Position numbers and translations under genes: made by a program
Shown: positions 10,473 through 21,192 of the stretch, one piece after another
How the letters are laid out: the number at the start of each line of letters is the position of its first letter
Numbering within the stretch: the first letter of the stretch is position 1
From: Motiliproteus coralliicola
GTDB lineage: Bacteria; Pseudomonadota; Gammaproteobacteria; Pseudomonadales; Balneatricaceae
Length of the DNA: 64,000 nucleotides
Assembly (NCBI RefSeq): GCF_003345655.1
Contig: NZ_QQOH01000004.1
Coordinates: 456,692-520,691 of the forward strand
Direction: 5' to 3'
The notes under the pieces: generated by a model
Told to the model about the DNA's origin: nothing
The model's database searches: none
The model's input: only the letters and a program-made list of their open reading frames with translations

Positions 10473-12929
10473 ATGATCAAAATCAAAACTCTGCTCGGCT
10501 TTTTTATAAAAGTAGGGATTTTTTGCACATTTTTAGGTGCTCTGGTTGTAGCCGGCGGTTACTTCTACCTTAAACCACAGTTGCCGGATGTCGAGCAACT
10601 TCGTGATATTAAGTTGCAAACGCCGCTGCGAATTTATTCGGCAGATCAGAAGTTGATCGCGGAGTTCGGTGAAAAACGCCGGGTGCCGATTAACTATGAG
10701 CAAATACCGGAGCCCTTTGTACAAGCGATACTGGCGGCTGAAGATAGCCGCTATTTTGATCACGGTGGTATCGATTTCAAAGGCTTGGCACGGGCTGCAT
10801 TTCAGCTGGCCAGTACGGGCCGTATTAAGACCGGTGGTAGTACTATTACCATGCAGGTGGCCAGAAATTATCTGCTGACGCTGGAGCGAACTTTCATCCG
10901 AAAGTTTAAAGAGATTATTTTATCGCTACAGATGGAACGGCAGCTCTCAAAAAAAGAAATTCTAGAGCTCTACGTCAATAAAATTTATCTGGGGAATCGA
11001 GCTTACGGTATACAAGCGGCAGCCAATGTTTATTACGGACGGGATATTGATCAACTGACCCTGGCTGAACTGGCAATGATAGCGGGGCTACCGAAAGCAC
11101 CCTCAGCCTATAATCCGCTGGCTAATCCGCCGAGGGCATTAGAGCGCCGCAACTGGATTTTGGCTCGAATGCAACGGCTAGGCTATATCGATTCAAGCCA
11201 AATGGCCGAAGCTCAGCAGGCGCCGATCACGGCGGCTTATCATGGCGCTGATATTGAGCTCTATGCGCCCTACATCGCCGAAATGGTCCGCAGCGATCTG
11301 CTGTCCCGATACGGTGAATCGATCTATATCGACGGTTTTAATGCCTATACGACGATTCGTAGCGCCGATCAGCGGGCTGCTAACCAGGCGGTTGTCGCCG
11401 GGCTGATGGCCTACGAACTGCGCCATGGTTATCGAGGCGCAGAGCAGCAGTGGGATGCTTCGCTGACCGAGCAGCAGTACCTCGATAAGTTACGTCAGAT
11501 TCCAAGCTACGCTTCGCTGGAGCCGGCCGTGGTGTTGGCGGTATCCGATCCAAAGGCGGAGCTGCAAAACGCCAGCCTGCTGCTGCGAACCGGTGAATTG
11601 GTTGAGTTGAACTGGGACGGGATCAGTTGGGCGCGCCCCTTCAAGAGTGTGAATAGTCGAGGCCCTGAACCGACACAGGCCGCTCAGGTGCTGGCTAAAG
11701 GGGATCTGGTCAGGTTGCTGCAAACCGATAAGGGTTGGGTCTTGCGTCAGATTCCTCAGGTTCAAAGCGCCTTGGTTTCTCTGTCCACCAAAAATGGTGC
11801 GATCCGTGCGCTGGTGGGGGGGTTCAGCTTCCAGCAGAGTAAATTTAACCGGGTCGTACAGGGCACCCGGCAGCCGGGTTCCAACTTCAAACCCTTTGTC
11901 TACACCGCTGCGCTGGCCAGTGGCTTTACGCCGGCCTCGATCATCAACGATGCACCGGTAGTGTTTGAAGATAAAAACTTAGAAAGCAGCTGGCGACCAG
12001 AAAACTACAGTAAGGAGTTTTTTGGCCCGACTCGTTTTCGTGAAGCACTGTATAAATCCCGTAATCTGGTATCGATCCGAATCTTGAGAACCCTCGGCGT
12101 CAAGCCGACGCTGGAGTATATCCAGCGGTTTGGATTCGATGGTTCGCGCTTGCCGAAGAATTTGTCGCTGGCTCTGGGTAGCGCCGATGTCACTCCGTTG
12201 GAGCTGGCTACGGGCTATGCCGTGTTTGCCAACGGCGGTTTCAAAGTCGAGCCCTACTGGTTGGAAAGGGTCACAGACCGAAGGGGCGACGAGCTTTATC
12301 AGGCTCAGCCGATGACGGTCTGTGAAGGCTGTATCTATGTTCCTGAGCCGGATCAGACCGGAGAAGACGCGTCGCTGACTGAGTTGGATACGCCGCCTCT
12401 GGAGCAGGAGCTGCAGGAAGGCGAGACGTTGACCAGTCTGCCGTTGGCGCCCAGGATTATTGATGAGCAAACCGCCTACTTGATCAACAACATCATGCAG
12501 GATGTGATCAAGCGTGGTACCGGCAGAAAGGCTGGCAAGCTGGGGCGTAAGGACTTGGCTGGAAAAACCGGTACGACCAACGACCTTAAGGATGCCTGGT
12601 TCTCCGGGTTTAACCGGGATCTGGTGGCTTCGGTTTGGGTTGGCTTTGACCAGCCCCAAACACTGGGTCGGCGTGAGTTCGGCAGCACTGCGGCGCTGCC
12701 GATCTGGATCGATTATATGGAACAGGCGCTACAGGGCTTGCCCGAAGCACCGTTGATCCCTCCCCAGGGAATTGTCAGCGTCAGGATCGATCCGGAAACC
12801 GGTCTGCTGGCTTATCCTGGGCAGAAAAATGCCATCTTTGAAGTGTTCCGAAAGCAGGATGTGCCTACAGCCGCCGCGGTACGTCAGGGAGCCAGTGCAA
12901 GCCAGGATAGCTCGGAAGATCTATTTTGA
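10473..12929 (+). CDS. mrcA: Penicillin-binding protein 1A (bifunctional transglycosylase/transpeptidase)
   Basis: 818 residues (also called ponA). It polymerises and crosslinks peptidoglycan. A short cytoplasmic start and one membrane helix (about 8-33) precede the GT51 glycosyltransferase domain, with the EDSRYFDHGG motif and GGSTITMQVARN. The transpeptidase domain has the SxxK motif in PGSNFKPF, SRN in YKSRNLVSI and KTGTTND. All catalytic motifs are intact. The inserted segment between the domains matches an ODD/OB-like region. The divergent pilM neighbour is the conserved context. Confidence 0.96.
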   Translation: MIKIKTLLGFFIKVGIFCTFLGALVVAGGYFYLKPQLPDVEQLRDIKLQTPLRIYSADQKLIAEFGEKRRVPINYEQIPEPFVQAILAAEDSRYFDHGGIDFKGLARAAFQLASTGRIKTGGSTITMQVARNYLLTLERTFIRKFKEIILSLQMERQLSKKEILELYVNKIYLGNRAYGIQAAANVYYGRDIDQLTLAELAMIAGLPKAPSAYNPLANPPRALERRNWILARMQRLGYIDSSQMAEAQQAPITAAYHGADIELYAPYIAEMVRSDLLSRYGESIYIDGFNAYTTIRSADQRAANQAVVAGLMAYELRHGYRGAEQQWDASLTEQQYLDKLRQIPSYASLEPAVVLAVSDPKAELQNASLLLRTGELVELNWDGISWARPFKSVNSRGPEPTQAAQVLAKGDLVRLLQTDKGWVLRQIPQVQSALVSLSTKNGAIRALVGGFSFQQSKFNRVVQGTRQPGSNFKPFVYTAALASGFTPASIINDAPVVFEDKNLESSWRPENYSKEFFGPTRFREALYKSRNLVSIRILRTLGVKPTLEYIQRFGFDGSRLPKNLSLALGSADVTPLELATGYAVFANGGFKVEPYWLERVTDRRGDELYQAQPMTVCEGCIYVPEPDQTGEDASLTELDTPPLEQELQEGETLTSLPLAPRIIDEQTAYLINNIMQDVIKRGTGRKAGKLGRKDLAGKTGTTNDLKDAWFSGFNRDLVASVWVGFDQPQTLGRREFGSTAALPIWIDYMEQALQGLPEAPLIPPQGIVSVRIDPETGLLAYPGQKNAIFEVFRKQDVPTAAAVRQGASASQDSSEDLF

Positions 12930-12989
12930 TCGGCCGTTGTATGATCCAGTAAGTCAGCTGGGCGGCCAGTTAAGGCCGTTCGGCTGGCG

Positions 12990-13763
12990 CTAGCAGTCCA
13001 GGTCGTACTCGACTTCCAGCGGTGCGTGCTCGCTAAAGCGCGCATCACGGTGGATCAGTGCGTTGCTGATCGTTTTGCGCAGGCCGCTGGTTGTAACCTG
13101 ATAATCCAGCCGTGCTCCCTCATTAAGCTTCCAGGCACGGTTGTATGGCGGCCACCAGGTAAACTGATGGTCGATATGATTGATCTCACGGAACGCGTCG
13201 ATATAGCCCAGCTCACCGAAAACCATGTCCATCCACTGACGCTCCTCAGGCAGGAAGCCAGAATTTTGCTGGTTGACGTACCAGTTACTGAGGTCTGAGG
13301 TTCTATGGGCGATGTTCCATGTGCCGCAGAAGACGAACTGTCGCCGTTTCCGTAGGGTCTTGCGCAGATGATTCAGGAAGTGCTCCATATAGTGAAACTT
13401 CTGCGACTGGGCAGTATCGTCCTTCAATCCAGAGGGGATTGACATTGAGACAATGCTGACACCATCGTAGTCGGCCTGGATAAAGCGGCCGTGGAAGTCG
13501 CAAAGCTCGAACCCTAGCCCGGTCATGATCGCTTTGGGGGGCTTCTTGCAATAGATCGCCACCCCGCTGTAATCATCTTCAAAGGCGTCGAAGAAATAGG
13601 GGTAATAACCTTCCGGATGATAGAGCCCATCATCCAGTTGGTATTCTTTGCTCTGAATGTCCTGCAGACAGTAGACGTCGGCATCCTCTTCGACCATCCA
13701 GTCGAACAGACCTCGCTCGGCGGCCTGTTTGATACCTTGAACATTCAGCGTAATAACGCGCAT
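12990..13763 (-). CDS. crc: Crc-type catabolite repression protein (exonuclease III fold, degenerate active site)
   Basis: 257 residues of the exonuclease III/EEP fold. In Pseudomonas, Crc has no nuclease activity and helps Hfq block translation of catabolic mRNAs. Compared from memory with E. coli ExoIII, the metal-binding Glu of LQE is Asp (LQD), the catalytic Asp of GDMN is Thr (GTWN), and SDHAP is SEHAP; Asn7, the Asn of GTWN, Asp of RLDY and the final His remain. The neighbour is pyrE, divergently read, exactly as for crc in Pseudomonas. It starts at an ATG behind AAGGTAG. Crc is therefore preferred over a true exonuclease, but regulation by it in this organism is inferred. Confidence 0.82.
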   Translation of the reverse strand: MRVITLNVQGIKQAAERGLFDWMVEEDADVYCLQDIQSKEYQLDDGLYHPEGYYPYFFDAFEDDYSGVAIYCKKPPKAIMTGLGFELCDFHGRFIQADYDGVSIVSMSIPSGLKDDTAQSQKFHYMEHFLNHLRKTLRKRRQFVFCGTWNIAHRTSDLSNWYVNQQNSGFLPEERQWMDMVFGELGYIDAFREINHIDHQFTWWPPYNRAWKLNEGARLDYQVTTSGLRKTISNALIHRDARFSEHAPLEVEYDLDC

Positions 13764-13958
13764 GGAACTACCTTAAATTGGGGAATTCATTATTTTGGCC
13801 GGATTGTAAAGCCAAAGTAGGGGAAACTGAACTTTTTGTTACGTTGAGTTGGTTTAAAGCTAGACGAATCGGTCGTCGAGGCTGTAGTTGGCCAAGGGAC
13901 GTTGTATGATGGCGGCCGTTTTTTGAACCACGATTTTTCTATGGAGCCTGCGATAGCG

Positions 13959-14600
13959 ATGCAAGATTATCAGCGAGAATTTATCGAATTTGCCATCGAG
14001 CGTGGTGTGCTGAAATTTGGCGAATTTACCCTCAAATCCGGCCGTGTCAGTCCCTACTTCTTTAATGCGGGATTGTTTAATACCGGAGAGGCCCTGGCGC
14101 GTTTGGGGCGCTATTACGCTGCTGCCATTGAAGCGGCAGGGGTCGAGTACGATGTCATGCTTGGGCCTGCCTATAAGGGGATCCCGTTGGCGGCTACTAC
14201 CTGTGTGGCGCTGGCAACTGACCACGGCAAGGATGTTCCTTACGTGTTCAACCGTAAGGAGGCAAAGGACCATGGTGAAGGTGGAAACCTGGTAGGAGCG
14301 CCGCTGCAGGGACGGGTATTGATTATCGACGATGTGATCACCGCTGGCACGGCGATTCGTGAAGTGATGACCTTGATCGATCAGGCCGGCGCCAAGCCAG
14401 CGGCCACAGTGATTGCGCTGGATCGTCAGGAAAAAGGCAAAGGCGAGTTGTCGGCGATTCAAGAAGTTGAACGTGACTTCGGGATGCCGGTGGTCAGTAT
14501 CATCAGCTTTGCCGATCTGATCGATTACCTGCAGCAGCGTGGCGACCGTGATGCTGAGGTGGAGGCGGTGTTGGCTTATCGTGAGCGCTACGGAATTTAA
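13959..14600 (+). CDS. pyrE: Orotate phosphoribosyltransferase
   Basis: 213 residues from the start MQDYQREFI, the same length as the Pseudomonas enzyme. It makes orotidine 5'-phosphate from orotate and PRPP in pyrimidine synthesis. The PRPP motif [13 protein letters not shown] and the catalytic loop [10 protein letters not shown] are intact. An upstream in-frame ATG at 13941 would add six residues (MEPAIA); the inner start aligns with homologues and has GGAG 12 bases upstream. The gene is divergent from crc. Confidence 0.96.
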   Translation: MQDYQREFIEFAIERGVLKFGEFTLKSGRVSPYFFNAGLFNTGEALARLGRYYAAAIEAAGVEYDVMLGPAYKGIPLAATTCVALATDHGKDVPYVFNRKEAKDHGEGGNLVGAPLQGRVLIIDDVITAGTAIREVMTLIDQAGAKPAATVIALDRQEKGKGELSAIQEVERDFGMPVVSIISFADLIDYLQQRGDRDAEVEAVLAYRERYGI

Positions 14601-14813
14601 CATTCGAATCCGACTCTACTAACTAGTACGTCCTGAAAGGGTGATTGGGATTGTTAACCCGTTTCGGGATCTGTTGGAGTCGGTATCGTTTGGATCTTGC
14701 TGGTTTCGTAATTTTATCCACTCTCTCGACTCTATGTATCAGCATGGACAAAACAGAGTACGGCTTATCGGGTGAGTGTACCCGTGGGCGTACTGAGGTT
14801 GGAGGAGATCAGC

Positions 14814-15212
14814 ATGAGAAGGCTCGTCACAATCCTTGCAGCGACATTGATTCTCAGTGCCTGCCAGAGTAATGCTTATTTGACGGGAGATAGTCGCTAC
14901 ACCTTGGATGCAGGTAAGGCCTGGCGCGGTTTGAGCGTGGGCGGAAAGGCGGTGCGTACGGCAGATGTCATCTGCTACGGGCAGCAGTGTTACCGGTTAT
15001 TACAAACCACCAACCTGTCACGGGAGTTGAGTCACAAGTATCAGCTCGGTGGATTGGTTAATTACCGGACCCTGTCACAGGCGCCGGGAATCGATACCGA
15101 TGGCGAAAAGCTGGTGCTTCCCGCCGATATCGGCCGGCCGCTGTTTCTTGGGGCTCGGAGCCGAGCTTGGCAAGAGCGCGGTGAGGGAAGCGGGGGGGTT
15201 TGGCGCCATTAA
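14814..15212 (+). CDS. Small predicted lipoprotein of unknown function
   Basis: 132 residues. A short lipoprotein signal with charged start MRRL and lipobox LSAC predicts lipidation at about Cys18 and sorting to an outer or inner membrane face. GGAGGAGA lies five bases before the ATG at 14814, so this start is strong. The mature part has two further Cys in VICYGQQCYRL, which could form a disulfide. No family was recognised. The C-terminus (LGARSRAWQERGEGSGGVWRH) is of low complexity and includes a run of seven G at 15192-15198, so a frameshift near the end cannot be excluded. It is convergent with hisF. Confidence 0.72.
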   Translation: MRRLVTILAATLILSACQSNAYLTGDSRYTLDAGKAWRGLSVGGKAVRTADVICYGQQCYRLLQTTNLSRELSHKYQLGGLVNYRTLSQAPGIDTDGEKLVLPADIGRPLFLGARSRAWQERGEGSGGVWRH

Positions 15213-15257
15213 AGCGACGTCAGTAAACAGCTCCCCTCCCCTAGGCCAACCGATTCG

Positions 15258-16031
15258 TTACAGCCGAACCTCAATTCCCTTGTTGCGCATATAGGTCTTG
15301 GCTTCGGGGATGCTGTACTCGCCGAAGTGGAAGATGCTGGCGGCCAATACCGCATCGGCTTTGCCTTCGATAACACCGTCGACCAGGTGGTCGAGGTTGC
15401 CGACGCCGCCGGAGGCGATAACCGGTACCGCGACTGCTTCGGAAATGGCGCGGGTTACCCCCAGGTCATAGCCGTTTTTCACGCCGTCCTGATCCATGCT
15501 GGTGAGCAGGATCTCGCCGGCACCGAGTTCGACCATTTTTTTGGCCCATTCGACCGCATCGATACCGGTCGGTTTACGGCCACCGTGGGTGAAGATCTCC
15601 CAGCGGTCGGGCTCATCGGCTGCGCTGACTTTCTTGGCATCGATTGCCACGACAATGCATTGGGAGCCAAAGCGTTCTGCGGCTTCGCGGACGAAATCAG
15701 GGTTGAATACCGCCGCTGAATTGATGCTGACCTTATCGGCGCCAGCGTTGAGCATGGTGCGGATATCGTCACAGGTGCGGATGCCGCCGCCCACCGTCAA
15801 CGGGATAAAGACCTGGCTGGCCATCTGCTCGACGGTGTGGACCATGGTATCGCGGCCTTCATGGGTGGCGGTGATATCCAGAAAGGTGATCTCGTCGGCG
15901 CCCTGTTCGTCATAGCGTTTGGCTACCTCGACCGGGTCACCGGCATCGCGGATATCGACGAACTGGACCCCTTTCACGACCCGGCCGTTCTCGACGTCCA
16001 GGCAGGGGATAATACGTTTTGCCAGTGCCAT
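15258..16031 (-). CDS. hisF: Imidazole glycerol phosphate synthase, cyclase subunit
   Basis: 257-residue TIM barrel. With HisH it makes imidazole glycerol phosphate and AICAR in histidine synthesis. The catalytic Asp in [13 protein letters not shown] (Asp11) and in VVAIDAKK (about 130) are present, along with the phosphate-binding GGGIRT and ASGGVGN loops. It is last in a hisB-hisH-hisF order on the minus strand. The hisA gene, which usually sits between hisH and hisF, is absent here. Confidence 0.97.
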   Translation of the reverse strand: MALAKRIIPCLDVENGRVVKGVQFVDIRDAGDPVEVAKRYDEQGADEITFLDITATHEGRDTMVHTVEQMASQVFIPLTVGGGIRTCDDIRTMLNAGADKVSINSAAVFNPDFVREAAERFGSQCIVVAIDAKKVSAADEPDRWEIFTHGGRKPTGIDAVEWAKKMVELGAGEILLTSMDQDGVKNGYDLGVTRAISEAVAVPVIASGGVGNLDHLVDGVIEGKADAVLAASIFHFGEYSIPEAKTYMRNKGIEVRL

Positions 16032-16143
16032 GATGGTTCTCCTGATTTTCGATGGGACAGCATCGCTGCCCGGCGAGGGCGGTCGATACCGAGCCGCTGT
16101 ATTCGTTAGACCGTAGTAGGGGCTATTCGCTCAAAGAGGGGCT

Positions 16144-16791
16144 CTATGGTTTGCCGTCCCAGTTCAGAAAGTTCTGCAGCAGCTGCAGACCGGCTTTCTG
16201 GCTTTTCTCCGGGTGGAACTGGACCGCAAACACGTTATCCCGCGCGACGGCGACATCAAATTCCAATCCGTAGTCACAGCAGCCTGCGACCAGCGAAGGA
16301 TCTTCGACTTTGACGTAGTAACTGTGCACGAAATAGAACCGGCTGCCGTCTTCGATTCCCGCCCACAGGGGGTGGGCACGTTGCTGACGAACTTCATTCC
16401 AGCCCATATGGGGGACTTTGAGGATCTCGCCGTTGTGGTCGCGGTGGTCTTTGCCGAAAAAGGGTGCGTTGCCGGCAAAGTGGCCCAGGCAATCGACGCC
16501 GCCGTTCTCTTCGCTGTGACCCATCAGGGCCTGGTAGCCGACACAGATTCCCAGAAATGGCTTGCCGGATTCGATTACTTGGCGAACTTCTTCGTCGACG
16601 CCGAGGCGCCGGATTTCGGCCATGCAATCCCGGATCGCCCCCACGCCGGGCAGAATCACCCGGTCGGCGCTGTAGATCTGATCTGGATCGGCGGTGACTC
16701 GGACTTCAATACCGGGGGCGACATGCTCCAAGGCCTTGGCGACCGAGTGGAGATTACCCATGCCGTAATCGATAACTGCAACGCTGCTCAT
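16144..16791 (-). CDS. hisH: Imidazole glycerol phosphate synthase, glutaminase subunit
   Basis: 215-residue class I glutamine amidotransferase that supplies ammonia to HisF. The nucleophile Cys is in [11 protein letters not shown] and the His-Glu pair in VQFHPEKS. The N-terminus [13 protein letters not shown] is typical. It is separated by 33 bases from hisB and by 112 bases from hisF, a gap too short to hold hisA. Confidence 0.97.
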   Translation of the reverse strand: MSSVAVIDYGMGNLHSVAKALEHVAPGIEVRVTADPDQIYSADRVILPGVGAIRDCMAEIRRLGVDEEVRQVIESGKPFLGICVGYQALMGHSEENGGVDCLGHFAGNAPFFGKDHRDHNGEILKVPHMGWNEVRQQRAHPLWAGIEDGSRFYFVHSYYVKVEDPSLVAGCCDYGLEFDVAVARDNVFAVQFHPEKSQKAGLQLLQNFLNWDGKP

Positions 16792-16824
16792 GTTCTTTCG
16801 TACTCTCAGATACTGTTGGCTACC

Positions 16825-17418
16825 TTAGAGGCAACCCTTGGTCGATGGGGTGATACCCGCCATCCGCGGATCCGGCTCAAGGGCCATCCGCAGTGCCCGG
16901 CCGAAGGCCTTGAATACGGTCTCGGCCTGGTGGTGTGAATTGGCACCCTTGAGGTTGTCGATATGCAGCGTGACCTGAGCGTGATTGACGAATCCGTGGA
17001 AGAATTCACCAAACAGCTCGGTATCCAAGGCGCCGATCATGGCCCGGGTGAAGGGGATATCCATCGACAGGCCCGGACGACCGGAAAAGTCGATGACAAC
17101 CCGAGACAGGGCTTCGTCCAGCGGTACATAGGCATGGCCGTAACGGGTAATGCCCTTCTTGTCGCCGACCGCTTTGGCAAAGGCCTGTCCCAGGGTGATG
17201 CCGATATCTTCGACCGTGTGGTGTGCGTCGATATGGAGGTCGCCCTTGGCTTGAATATCCAGGTCGATCAGCCCATGACGGGCAATTTGCTCCATCATAT
17301 GCTCCAGAAAGGGAACACCGGTATCGGCATTGAAGTTGCCAGTACCGTCCAGATTGATCGAAACGCTGATCTGGGTTTCCAACGTATTGCGGGTAACGCT
17401 GGCCTGACGTTCGCCCAT
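16825..17418 (-). CDS. hisB: Imidazoleglycerol-phosphate dehydratase
   Basis: 197 residues, the monofunctional IGPD form without the N-terminal histidinol-phosphatase domain of enteric HisB. It dehydrates imidazole glycerol phosphate. Metal-binding repeats are visible in [24 protein letters not shown] and [13 protein letters not shown]. It begins the hisB-hisH-hisF cluster. The promoter should lie in the spacer before asmA. Confidence 0.96.
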   Translation of the reverse strand: MGERQASVTRNTLETQISVSINLDGTGNFNADTGVPFLEHMMEQIARHGLIDLDIQAKGDLHIDAHHTVEDIGITLGQAFAKAVGDKKGITRYGHAYVPLDEALSRVVIDFSGRPGLSMDIPFTRAMIGALDTELFGEFFHGFVNHAQVTLHIDNLKGANSHHQAETVFKAFGRALRMALEPDPRMAGITPSTKGCL

Positions 17419-17608
17419 GGTCTCCTCCGACTACCAAATTAAGCCGCCCATTATAGCGGTAAAGCAGGCGTCAATGAATGCTTGCCTGAGGATCTTCGGG
17501 CGCGTTGGTTCTGCAAATATTCGATTCGATCAAATTCCTGGTTTACCTACGAAAATCAGCAACTAAGATGTACAGCAAAGGATGCAAACTTGTTGATCGG
17601 AGTGGGCA

Positions 17609-19687
17609 ATGAAACTGCTACTGAAAATACTGTTAGGAGTCGTGCTGGTTCTGGTACTGGCGGTTGGGGCGATCCTGCTGTTGGTGAACCCGAACGATTT
17701 CAAGCCCGAGCTGCAGCAGCTGGCACGTGATAAAGGGCAGGTTGAACTGCAGCTAAGCGGTGATATCGGTTGGTCACTGTTCCCGAATGTGGCGCTGTCA
17801 TTACCCCAGCTCCAGCTCACCAGCCTTGACGGTGAACCCTTGGCGGCACTGGATCGAGCCAGCATCGAAGTGGCGTTGATGCCGTTGCTCAGCGGTGAGT
17901 TGAAAATGAGCGGGATGGAGCTGGAAGGGCTGGACCTGACCATCAAGGCGCCGAGCAGCGAGGCATCGGAAGAGGCTTCCGAGTCCCAGGCCGAATCGGG
18001 TGACCCCGGCGCACTGCTGTTCGATATCGGTAAAGTTCGAGTCGTCGATGCCCGGGTGGTTTACGAAGACCCGGTGGCAAAGCGGCAGGTCGAGGTCAGC
18101 AACCTTTACATGGAAGCCGATGGCTTGGTCAGCGGCCAGGCGTTTCCGCTGATGCTGGAGTTTGACCTGGCTCTGAGCGAGCAAGGCAAGCCGCAGTTGA
18201 AGGCTGCGACCCGGCTGCAGACCGAACTGCTTCTTGATGGCTCAGAATTCAATGCCAAGGCGCTGCAATTGCAAACAACGCTTTCGGGGGTGCTGGTGCC
18301 GCAGCCATTGAGCCTGAATCTGGGCGGGGATCTGGCCTTTGATCAGGCTGCTGACCGTGCCGAGCTGCGAGGAGGTAAATTGAGTCTGGCGAACCTGCTG
18401 TTGAACCTTGACTTGGTCGCGGCGGGCCTATCGACACAACCCCAGCTCAGCGGTGAGCTGAAGCTCGATCCGTTGGACCTGAAACAGCTGCTAAGCGCGC
18501 TCGGTCAACCGGTTCCGGAGACGGCAGATGAGCAGGCGCTGCGCCAGGTCGGATTCAGCGCGACCCTGGCCGGTCCAGCCGGCAGCCTGCAGCTGTCGCC
18601 GTTGACGTTGCAGCTGGATCAGACCCGCTTTGACGGCAAGCTAGGCTACGAGCTCGACAGTGGCAAGCAGACGGTCGAGCTCAACGGGGATAGTCTTGAT
18701 CTGGATCGCTATCTACCACCGGCTGCACAAACGGATCAGCAAGCGTCTCAGCCGAACTCCCAACAGACGGCCAGCAGCGAGCGCTATTCCAAGGAACCGT
18801 TATTGCCGCTTGAAACCCTTCAGGCGTTGAAATTGGATGCCAAGCTGGGGTTGGGGCAGCTGAAAGCCTCTGGACTGGAGATCGGGCAGCTCAAACTGTT
18901 GCTCAAGGCCGATGCCGGCTTGATCAAGTTGGAGCAGCTGGCCGGGCAGCTCTACCAAGGCAGCTTCGACAATCGGATGACGTTGGATGCCCGTACTGAA
19001 AATCCGAAATTTGATATCAGCAAGAAGATCCAGGGGGTCGAATTGGGATCAATGCTTCTGGCCCTGACCGGCCAGGATCGCTTCAGTGGCCGTTTCACGA
19101 TGAATGGGGGCTACCAGGCTCGGGGAAATTCGGTCTACGACCTGGTTCACAGTCTCGATGGCAACATGGATCTGGGACTTAAAGAGGGGCGTCTTAAGGG
19201 GGTGAACCTCGGGGATACCCTCTGCCGTGGGATCCTGCAGGTGCGCGGTCAGCAGGCACCGGCAGAGACCGCTGAAAGCTACACCGAGTTTAGTAATCTC
19301 AGTGCGACCGCGAAGATCAACAAGGGCGTGGTGACAAACCAGGACCTGAAAGCCGCGTTGGTTGGGATCAATTTGGCCGGTGACGGCCAGGTTAACCTGC
19401 CGGGCGAGAACCTCGATTACGGTCTGTCGCTGACGGTGTTGCAGGATTTTGCCAGTGCCAACTGTCGCATCGATGAGAAGTTGCACAATCTGGCGCTGCC
19501 GCTGCGTTGCGAGGGTGGTTTCGATGAGGCACCGACCAAGCTTTGCGGGGTCGACAAGAAGCGAATCGACAAGGTCTTGGCCGACGTCGGTAAGCGAGAA
19601 GTGAAGCAGAAGCTGGAGCAGAAACTCGAAGAGAAGCTCAAAGGTAACGAAGCAGTTAAGGGTGTACTGAAAGGGTTATTCAATTGA
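17609..19687 (+). CDS. asmA: AsmA family protein
   Basis: 692 residues. An N-terminal membrane anchor ([24 protein letters not shown]) is followed by a long periplasmic region of beta-strand-rich repeats. The family signature [12 protein letters not shown] directly after the anchor and the C-terminal AsmA domain (about 450-640, including [20 protein letters not shown]) are present. AsmA-like proteins resemble bridge-like lipid transport proteins and affect outer-membrane composition. It starts at an ATG behind GGAG and precedes mutY by 34 bases, an order also seen in Pseudomonas. Confidence 0.92.
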   Translation: MKLLLKILLGVVLVLVLAVGAILLLVNPNDFKPELQQLARDKGQVELQLSGDIGWSLFPNVALSLPQLQLTSLDGEPLAALDRASIEVALMPLLSGELKMSGMELEGLDLTIKAPSSEASEEASESQAESGDPGALLFDIGKVRVVDARVVYEDPVAKRQVEVSNLYMEADGLVSGQAFPLMLEFDLALSEQGKPQLKAATRLQTELLLDGSEFNAKALQLQTTLSGVLVPQPLSLNLGGDLAFDQAADRAELRGGKLSLANLLLNLDLVAAGLSTQPQLSGELKLDPLDLKQLLSALGQPVPETADEQALRQVGFSATLAGPAGSLQLSPLTLQLDQTRFDGKLGYELDSGKQTVELNGDSLDLDRYLPPAAQTDQQASQPNSQQTASSERYSKEPLLPLETLQALKLDAKLGLGQLKASGLEIGQLKLLLKADAGLIKLEQLAGQLYQGSFDNRMTLDARTENPKFDISKKIQGVELGSMLLALTGQDRFSGRFTMNGGYQARGNSVYDLVHSLDGNMDLGLKEGRLKGVNLGDTLCRGILQVRGQQAPAETAESYTEFSNLSATAKINKGVVTNQDLKAALVGINLAGDGQVNLPGENLDYGLSLTVLQDFASANCRIDEKLHNLALPLRCEGGFDEAPTKLCGVDKKRIDKVLADVGKREVKQKLEQKLEEKLKGNEAVKGVLKGLFN

Positions 19688-19721
19688 GGCTTGTGGACCA
19701 GGCTGGGAAGTACACCGGCCA

Positions 19722-20768
19722 ATGAATTCAGAACAGTTTCAGCAGGCCGTGTTGACCTGGTTCGATCAATACGGCCGTAAGGATCTGCCCTGGCAGCATC
19801 CGATCACCCCTTACCGGGTCTGGCTCAGCGAAGTGATGCTGCAGCAGACCCAGGTCAGCACAGTGATACCGTACTTCGAACGCTTCGTTGCCACCTTCCC
19901 GACGGTCCATCAGCTGGCAGAGGCCGAACTGGATCAGGTGCTGCACCTGTGGACCGGGTTGGGCTACTACGCCCGGGCTCGCAATCTGCATAAGGCGGCG
20001 CGGCAGTTGGTGGAGCAGCGTGATGGCGAGTTCCCTGACACCCTGGAAGCGATGGAGTCGTTGCCGGGGGTTGGGCGTTCAACGGCGGGAGCGATTCTAT
20101 CGATCGCTCAAGGCGTACCGACCCCGATTCTGGATGGCAATGTTAAGCGGGTGCTGGCTCGATACCGGGCCATCGAAGGCTGGCCCGGGCGTAGCGCGGT
20201 ATTGAAGCAGTTGTGGCAGCTATCTGAACACTATACCCCGCAGCACCGCTGTGCCGATTATACCCAGGCGATGATGGATCTGGGGGCGACCCTGTGTCGT
20301 CGGGGCAAGCCGGACTGTCAGCGCTGTCCGCTACGCTCGGATTGTATCGCCTTGGCACAAGGTAATCCGCAGGATTACCCGGGCTCAAAGCCGAAAAAAG
20401 AGCTGCCCAAGCGGCAGTGCCGGATGCTGTTGCTCCGCGATCCGCGTGGTCGGGTGTTGCTGCGTCAACGCCCTCCAACGGGAATTTGGGGTGGGCTCTG
20501 GTCGTTCCCCCAGTTCGATGAGTTGCAACCCTGGGAGCCTTGGTTGCTGGAGCATTGCCAACAGCACGCTGATCCCCAGCCGTTGTCGCCGTTGGTGCAC
20601 ACCTTCTCCCATTTCCAACTCCGGATTGAGCCGCTGCTGATCGAAGGTGTGGAGCTAGATGATCGACGGGTGGCGGAGGCGAGTGAATGCTGGTATGACC
20701 TCGAATCACCGCCACAGCTGGGGTTGGCCGCACCGGTGGAGCGCCTGTTGCAGCAATTGCCGCGCTAG
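19722..20768 (+). CDS. mutY: Adenine DNA glycosylase
   Basis: 348 residues. It removes adenine mispaired with 8-oxoguanine. The helix-hairpin-helix [13 protein letters not shown] is followed by the catalytic Asp in [15 protein letters not shown] 4Fe-4S cluster loop has the exact spacing C-x6-C-x2-C-x5-C in [17 protein letters not shown]. The C-terminal NUDIX-like 8-oxoG recognition domain starts near residue 230 ([16 protein letters not shown]). mutY is followed by yggX, as in E. coli. MutM, its partner in the 8-oxoG repair system, is encoded near the right end of this window. Confidence 0.97.
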   Translation: MNSEQFQQAVLTWFDQYGRKDLPWQHPITPYRVWLSEVMLQQTQVSTVIPYFERFVATFPTVHQLAEAELDQVLHLWTGLGYYARARNLHKAARQLVEQRDGEFPDTLEAMESLPGVGRSTAGAILSIAQGVPTPILDGNVKRVLARYRAIEGWPGRSAVLKQLWQLSEHYTPQHRCADYTQAMMDLGATLCRRGKPDCQRCPLRSDCIALAQGNPQDYPGSKPKKELPKRQCRMLLLRDPRGRVLLRQRPPTGIWGGLWSFPQFDELQPWEPWLLEHCQQHADPQPLSPLVHTFSHFQLRIEPLLIEGVELDDRRVAEASECWYDLESPPQLGLAAPVERLLQQLPR

Positions 20769-20887
20769 CGATTGGACGCGAGATGTTAGGCCGAGGGTGC
20801 TGCTTTGGTGTAATCTAGTAGGCTGTCTTTTCAGTTATCAACCCCACTGCCCGGCAGAGGGGTCATCAGCGTTAGGAGCCACAACCG

Positions 20888-21160
20888 ATGAGCCGCACCG
20901 TTTTCTGTAAGAAATACCAGCAGGAACTCGAAGGACTGGATCGCCCCCCCTACCCGGGAGCCCGCGGCAAGGAGGTGTTCGATAATGTCTCCAAGAAAGC
21001 CTGGCAGGAGTGGCTCGAACACCAGACCCGGCTGATCAACGAGAAACACCTGAACATGATGGATGTCCAGTCCCGTAACTACTTGGCCGAGCAGATGGAC
21101 AAGTTCTTCAGTGGCGAAGAATTCGACCAGGCGGAAGGCTACGTGCCGACCTCCAAGTAA
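20888..21160 (+). CDS. yggX: Fe(2+)-trafficking / oxidative protection protein YggX
   Basis: 90 residues, the family's normal length. The conserved N-terminal [10 protein letters not shown] with Cys7 and [10 protein letters not shown] are present, as is the middle motif [14 protein letters not shown]. In Salmonella and E. coli YggX protects Fe-S proteins during oxidative stress, which fits its place after mutY, itself an Fe-S enzyme. The start has GTTAGGAG nearby. Confidence 0.96.
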   Translation: MSRTVFCKKYQQELEGLDRPPYPGARGKEVFDNVSKKAWQEWLEHQTRLINEKHLNMMDVQSRNYLAEQMDKFFSGEEFDQAEGYVPTSK

Positions 21161-21192
21161 TACTCCGCATGCTTTCGAACGGTTAATCAGGG

